Below are positions 5,875 to 7,576 of a DNA stretch of 7,576 nucleotides, piece after piece. Below the pieces are notes generated by a model that worked only from the letters and a program-made list of their open reading frames with translations, was not told where the DNA came from and searched no databases. The stretch lies in assembly GCA_027039465.1 (NCBI GenBank), contig JALWEA010000526.1, positions 1 through 7,576 of the forward strand, read 5' to 3'. The position numbers were made by a program, and so were the translations under genes. Source of the DNA: Calditrichia bacterium (GTDB lineage: Bacteria > Calditrichota > Calditrichia > Calditrichales > Calditrichaceae). Each line of letters starts with the position of its first letter. Position 1 is the stretch's first letter.

Positions 5875-6201
5875 TTATCCTGCTTCTTTTATGGCTGCGG
5901 CTGGACAATCATCTGCTACTTCCTGAACCTTATCATAATATTCTGTCCCACAATTGGCCATTTTACCGTTATCAAAAACATTATTGAACCAGTGTCCTTC
6001 TTTAAATATAGCCGAATCATCTTTTTCTTTAAAATCTTTTTCATATTTATCGTAGCAGAGGCCACAATTTGTACAATCTTCAGTTATTTGCCATGTAGTA
6101 CTTTGTGGAGATTTAGCAAATAGCGAAATATTTTTCTTTGTAAGAAAAAAAGGGCTTAATATTATCAATCCTATGTTTTTTATGAAGTTAATTCTTTTCA
6201 T
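5875..6201 (-). CDS. Exported single-cluster [4Fe-4S] ferredoxin
   Basis: A 108-residue protein; GAGGAT stands 8-9 nt before the ATG. Residues 1-30 form an export signal. KRINFIK fits the Tat pattern (S/T-R-R-x-F-L-K) with Lys in place of the first Arg, followed by a hydrophobic run. Cofactor-loaded ferredoxins that leave the cytoplasm normally use Tat, so this variant is plausible, but Sec cannot be excluded. Cys43, 46 and 49 (CTNCGLC) and Cys99 (DDCPAAAI) are the four ligands of one [4Fe-4S] cluster in the usual CxxCxxC...CP order. Cys84 is extra and unpaired. The linker between the ligand groups (residues 50-98) is acidic and rich in aromatics. It should be a periplasmic electron carrier, but no partner oxidoreductase is encoded in the block. 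It is the first gene of the inserted block, about 60 nt after a TATAAT candidate. Confidence 0.82.
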   Translation of the reverse strand: MKRINFIKNIGLIILSPFFLTKKNISLFAKSPQSTTWQITEDCTNCGLCYDKYEKDFKEKDDSAIFKEGHWFNNVFDNGKMANCGTEYYDKVQEVADDCPAAAIKEAG

Positions 6202-6660
6202 TATTTATATCCTCATGAATGTTTACTATATTTTAATCGCTGCTAAGTTTAGTAACAAATTATATAAACGAAATTGACCAAAAATCATATCCGAAACAAC
6301 ATTTAAATTCTTTTATTTGAAAAAGGCAAAATTTCAGGCAAATTTGCGGGGGGGGGAGTTTAAAGATAAAAGAAAAAAGATGAAAATCTATTTGATTATT
6401 ATTAACCAGAGATATAATATTGAGATATTGGAAGACAAAACTAATTCCAATTTTTTTTGTTAATATTTCGCTAAAAAGCCAGGCCACCTGTAAAATCTCA
6501 CTTCGCACAGGTTAATTATTTTTACCGTCCTTAGCGTTTTTAGTTTATTTCTTCCAGCAGGATTAAAGATACTACTAAAATATATGAGCTTGCAATAATA
6601 TTGTCAAATAAAAGTTAAAATTTTTAATTATTTTAATATTATTGAATCTATTTCTCTTGC
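6202..6660. other. 460-bp AT-rich non-coding stretch inside the inserted block
   Basis: No convincing gene on either strand: a minus-strand frame at 6260-6508 is hydrophobic with no ribosome site. Visible elements are TATAAT on the minus strand (6259-6264, 58 bp before the ferredoxin ATG, -35 poor), a run of nine G (6348-6356), and a small nested inverted repeat, CGCTAA/TTAGCG (6469-6474, 6531-6536) enclosing ACCTGT/ACAGGT (6486-6491, 6507-6512). I see no tRNA, transposase remnant or CRISPR-like array. Confidence 0.55.
6259..6264 (-). promoter_or_regulatory. Candidate -10 box for the ferredoxin gene
   Basis: Perfect TATAAT on the minus strand, 58 bp before the ferredoxin start. The -35 region 16-17 bp upstream is only T-rich (GATTTTT), so the promoter is tentative in DNA this rich in A+T. 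Confidence 0.3.
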
Positions 6661-6826
6661 CTTTTCTATTCCATCCACGGCCACTGGCGCGCTTCGGCGC
6701 TGTGCGGGTATTCTTCGCGAATGCGTTTCATGTAGCTTTTGAAAACTTTGTTGTCCCAGGTTGTCAGGTAGGCGATCATACCCAGGCGCAATAAAAGCAG
6801 GGAAGCGCGCGGGTTGTCGGGAAAAC
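6661..6826. repeat. Direct repeat, right copy (3' end of the intact trx-fold gene)
   Basis: Same orientation as 4197-4362, with six mismatches. It covers the last ~53 codons plus five bases after the stop. The boundary a few bases past the stop codon means the downstream neighbour of this gene has been replaced. Confidence 0.93.
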
Positions 6827-7238
6827 GATCCAATCCGTCTTCCAAAAGATTTTTGGCCTCTGCGTATTTGCCGCGGGGAATCAAATATTCGGCCAGACCC
6901 AGGCGCAAAACGACGCGGAAATCCTCCGGATCCAAAAATCCCGGCAGCGAAAAAAAGACCTTGCCTTTGTAATCCAGCACATAAAACGAAGGCGTCCACA
7001 CGGCGGAAAATTGCGAACGTTCCCTGCGATCTTTTAAAATATCCAGTCGTAGCGGAACAAACCATTCGTGCAATTCCCGATGCACCTCGGGATCGGGATA
7101 GGTCACGGCGTACGTTTTTTTGCAGCCCGAACACGGGTCACGATGAAATTGCAGCAAAATGGGTTTGCGCTGTTTCATCGCTTCTTGTTGTGCTTCTTTC
7201 AAGTTAAAAAACCAACCGTTCCAATCCGTTTCAGCCAT
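6666..7238 (-). CDS. Thioredoxin-fold protein (CSGC) with helical-repeat tail
   Basis: A 190-residue cytoplasmic protein (no signal peptide), with GGGAGA before the ATG. Residues ~7-115 make a thioredoxin fold of the DUF255/thioredoxin_7 type: KPILLQFHRDPCSGCKKT with redox pair Cys36/Cys39, and WTPSFYVLD with cis-Pro83 facing the active site. Residues 117-178 are amphipathic helices in TPR style (LAEYLIPRGKYAEAKNLLEDGL... then a second unit), likely a docking surface. It starts 16 bp after the ArsR stop, so the two are co-transcribed. Thiol reductants paired with ArsR could reduce arsenate or repair oxidised protein thiols. This is a plausible role but not shown. The end of the gene is repeated at 4202-4362 and the gene itself is intact and compositionally native, unlike the block beside it. 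Confidence 0.88.
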   Translation of the reverse strand: MAETDWNGWFFNLKEAQQEAMKQRKPILLQFHRDPCSGCKKTYAVTYPDPEVHRELHEWFVPLRLDILKDRRERSQFSAVWTPSFYVLDYKGKVFFSLPGFLDPEDFRVVLRLGLAEYLIPRGKYAEAKNLLEDGLDRFPDNPRASLLLLRLGMIAYLTTWDNKVFKSYMKRIREEYPHSAEARQWPWME

Positions 7239-7254
7239 GGCAAATCTCCCGATG

Positions 7255-7576
7255 TTATTTGGATTGCTGTTCAGAGAGCGCGAAGCCGATAACGCAGCGT
7301 CCGCCTTCCCGTTTGGCTAACCGTTCTTTCAAACGATTTACATCATCAACGTATTTATTTTTAAAATGTTTTTTTATGACATTCAGAATATCATTCAAAC
7401 ATTCCGATGCTTCGCGATTTAAGGAGTAGTAAATCCAGGTACCTTCGCGCTCGGTGACCACCATGCCCACATTTTTAAGCACCGTTAAGTGGCGGGAAAC
7501 CTGATACTGCGGCACCAACAGGGCGTCGGTCATTTCGCAAACACAAAGACGCTCGCCGCTTTGTACCAAAATGTTT
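7255..7576 (-). CDS. arsR: ArsR-family metalloid-responsive repressor, C-terminal part (gene runs off the right edge)
   Basis: The frame is open to the right edge. A TTG at 7569 would be a possible start, but the upstream codons (N-I-L before V-Q-S-G-E-R) continue the usual 'IL..L..GE-x-CVC' opening of ArsR, so the real start lies outside the window. The preserved 107 residues cover the recognition part of the winged helix: SGERLCVCEMTDAL with the Cys-Val-Cys pair that binds As(III)/Sb(III) in the classic E. coli-plasmid type ArsR, VPQYQVSRHLTVLKNVGMV as the helix-turn-helix, and REGTWIYYSLN as the wing. An extra Cys lies near the C-terminus (GGRCVIG). As(III) binding would release DNA. Candidate targets are its own promoter and the palindromes at 2684-2701 and 2790-2807. 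Confidence 0.9.
   Translation of the reverse strand, partial: NILVQSGERLCVCEMTDALLVPQYQVSRHLTVLKNVGMVVTEREGTWIYYSLNREASECLNDILNVIKKHFKNKYVDDVNRLKERLAKREGGRCVIGFALSEQQSK

Larger units (their letters stand above)
4363..6660. other. AT-rich inserted block between trx-end repeats (ferredoxin + M28 peptidase cassette)
   Basis: This is the interval between the two 166-bp direct repeats. It is clearly richer in A+T than the flanks: by hand count line 5461-5520 has 13 G/C in 60 and line 6601-6660 has 9 in 60, against 29 in 60 for 6961-7020 and 28 in 60 for 3301-3360. It holds two genes, both for exported proteins, and 460 bp of non-coding DNA on the right. On the left the M28 stop codon is only 17 bp from the repeat. 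No integrase, transposase or terminal inverted repeat is visible, so the mechanism of entry is unknown. Confidence 0.65.

Noticed and set aside
6260..6508. 82-residue minus-strand frame in the insert
   Set aside because: Non-ATG start, no ribosome site, composition of random AT-rich DNA, passes through the G9 tract.
6588..6605. Third copy of the operator motif (TTGCAATAATATTGTC)
   Set aside because: It has the left arm TTGCA but no matching right arm, so it is not a palindrome.
4363..6660. Insert as an IS element or composite transposon
   Set aside because: No transposase, no terminal inverted repeats, and the flanking repeats are a gene tail, not IS copies or short target-site duplications.
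6628..7207. Long frames on both strands over the trx-fold gene (168 and 148 residues)
   Set aside because: Arg/Pro/Gly-rich shadow frames. The CSGC thioredoxin fold is clearly in the 6666-7238 frame.

Overview
The window looks like Gram-negative-type bacterial DNA: it encodes the start of an outer-membrane barrel-like protein, a lipoprotein with a lipobox and a signal-peptide ferredoxin. Every gene I can support lies on the minus strand, so transcription runs from the right edge to the left. The phylum cannot be fixed from sequence alone. An FCB-group or Calditrichota-like anaerobe is a low-confidence guess.

From right to left: (1) an ArsR-type repressor, cut by the right edge, carries the CVC metalloid-binding motif. 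A thioredoxin-fold CSGC protein with a helical-repeat tail follows 16 bp later. (2) An AT-rich block (about 4363-6660) holds 460 bp of non-coding DNA, a small exported [4Fe-4S] ferredoxin and an M28 zinc aminopeptidase lipoprotein. The block is bracketed by two direct copies, about 96% identical over 166 bp, of the 3' end of the thioredoxin-fold gene. The right copy is the end of the intact gene and the left copy is an orphan fragment. (3) Left of the orphan copy is an unlisted 46-codon gene for a very basic single-span membrane peptide. Its stop overlaps the start of a 12-span MFS transporter (ATGA overlap). (4) After an intrinsic terminator comes an ACR3/BASS-family 10-span transporter. Two nearly identical 18-bp palindromes (ATTGCA-N6-TGCAAT) sit upstream of it. 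(5) Next come a Met/Gly-rich coiled-coil miniprotein (DUF5320-like) with a terminator, a small exported protein of unknown function with weak PepSY-like character, and finally the start of an outer-membrane barrel-like protein with a clear sigma-70-type promoter.

The most economical reading is that the ancestral order was a compact operon, arsR - trx-fold - small membrane peptide - MFS, followed by a separately controlled ACR3-like permease. It would serve metalloid or thiol-reactive toxicant sensing and export. A roughly 2.3-2.5 kb ferredoxin/peptidase cassette later entered at the 3' end of the trx-fold gene. It left the gene intact but stranded a duplicate of its tail next to the old downstream genes. 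No recombinase or transposase is visible in the block.
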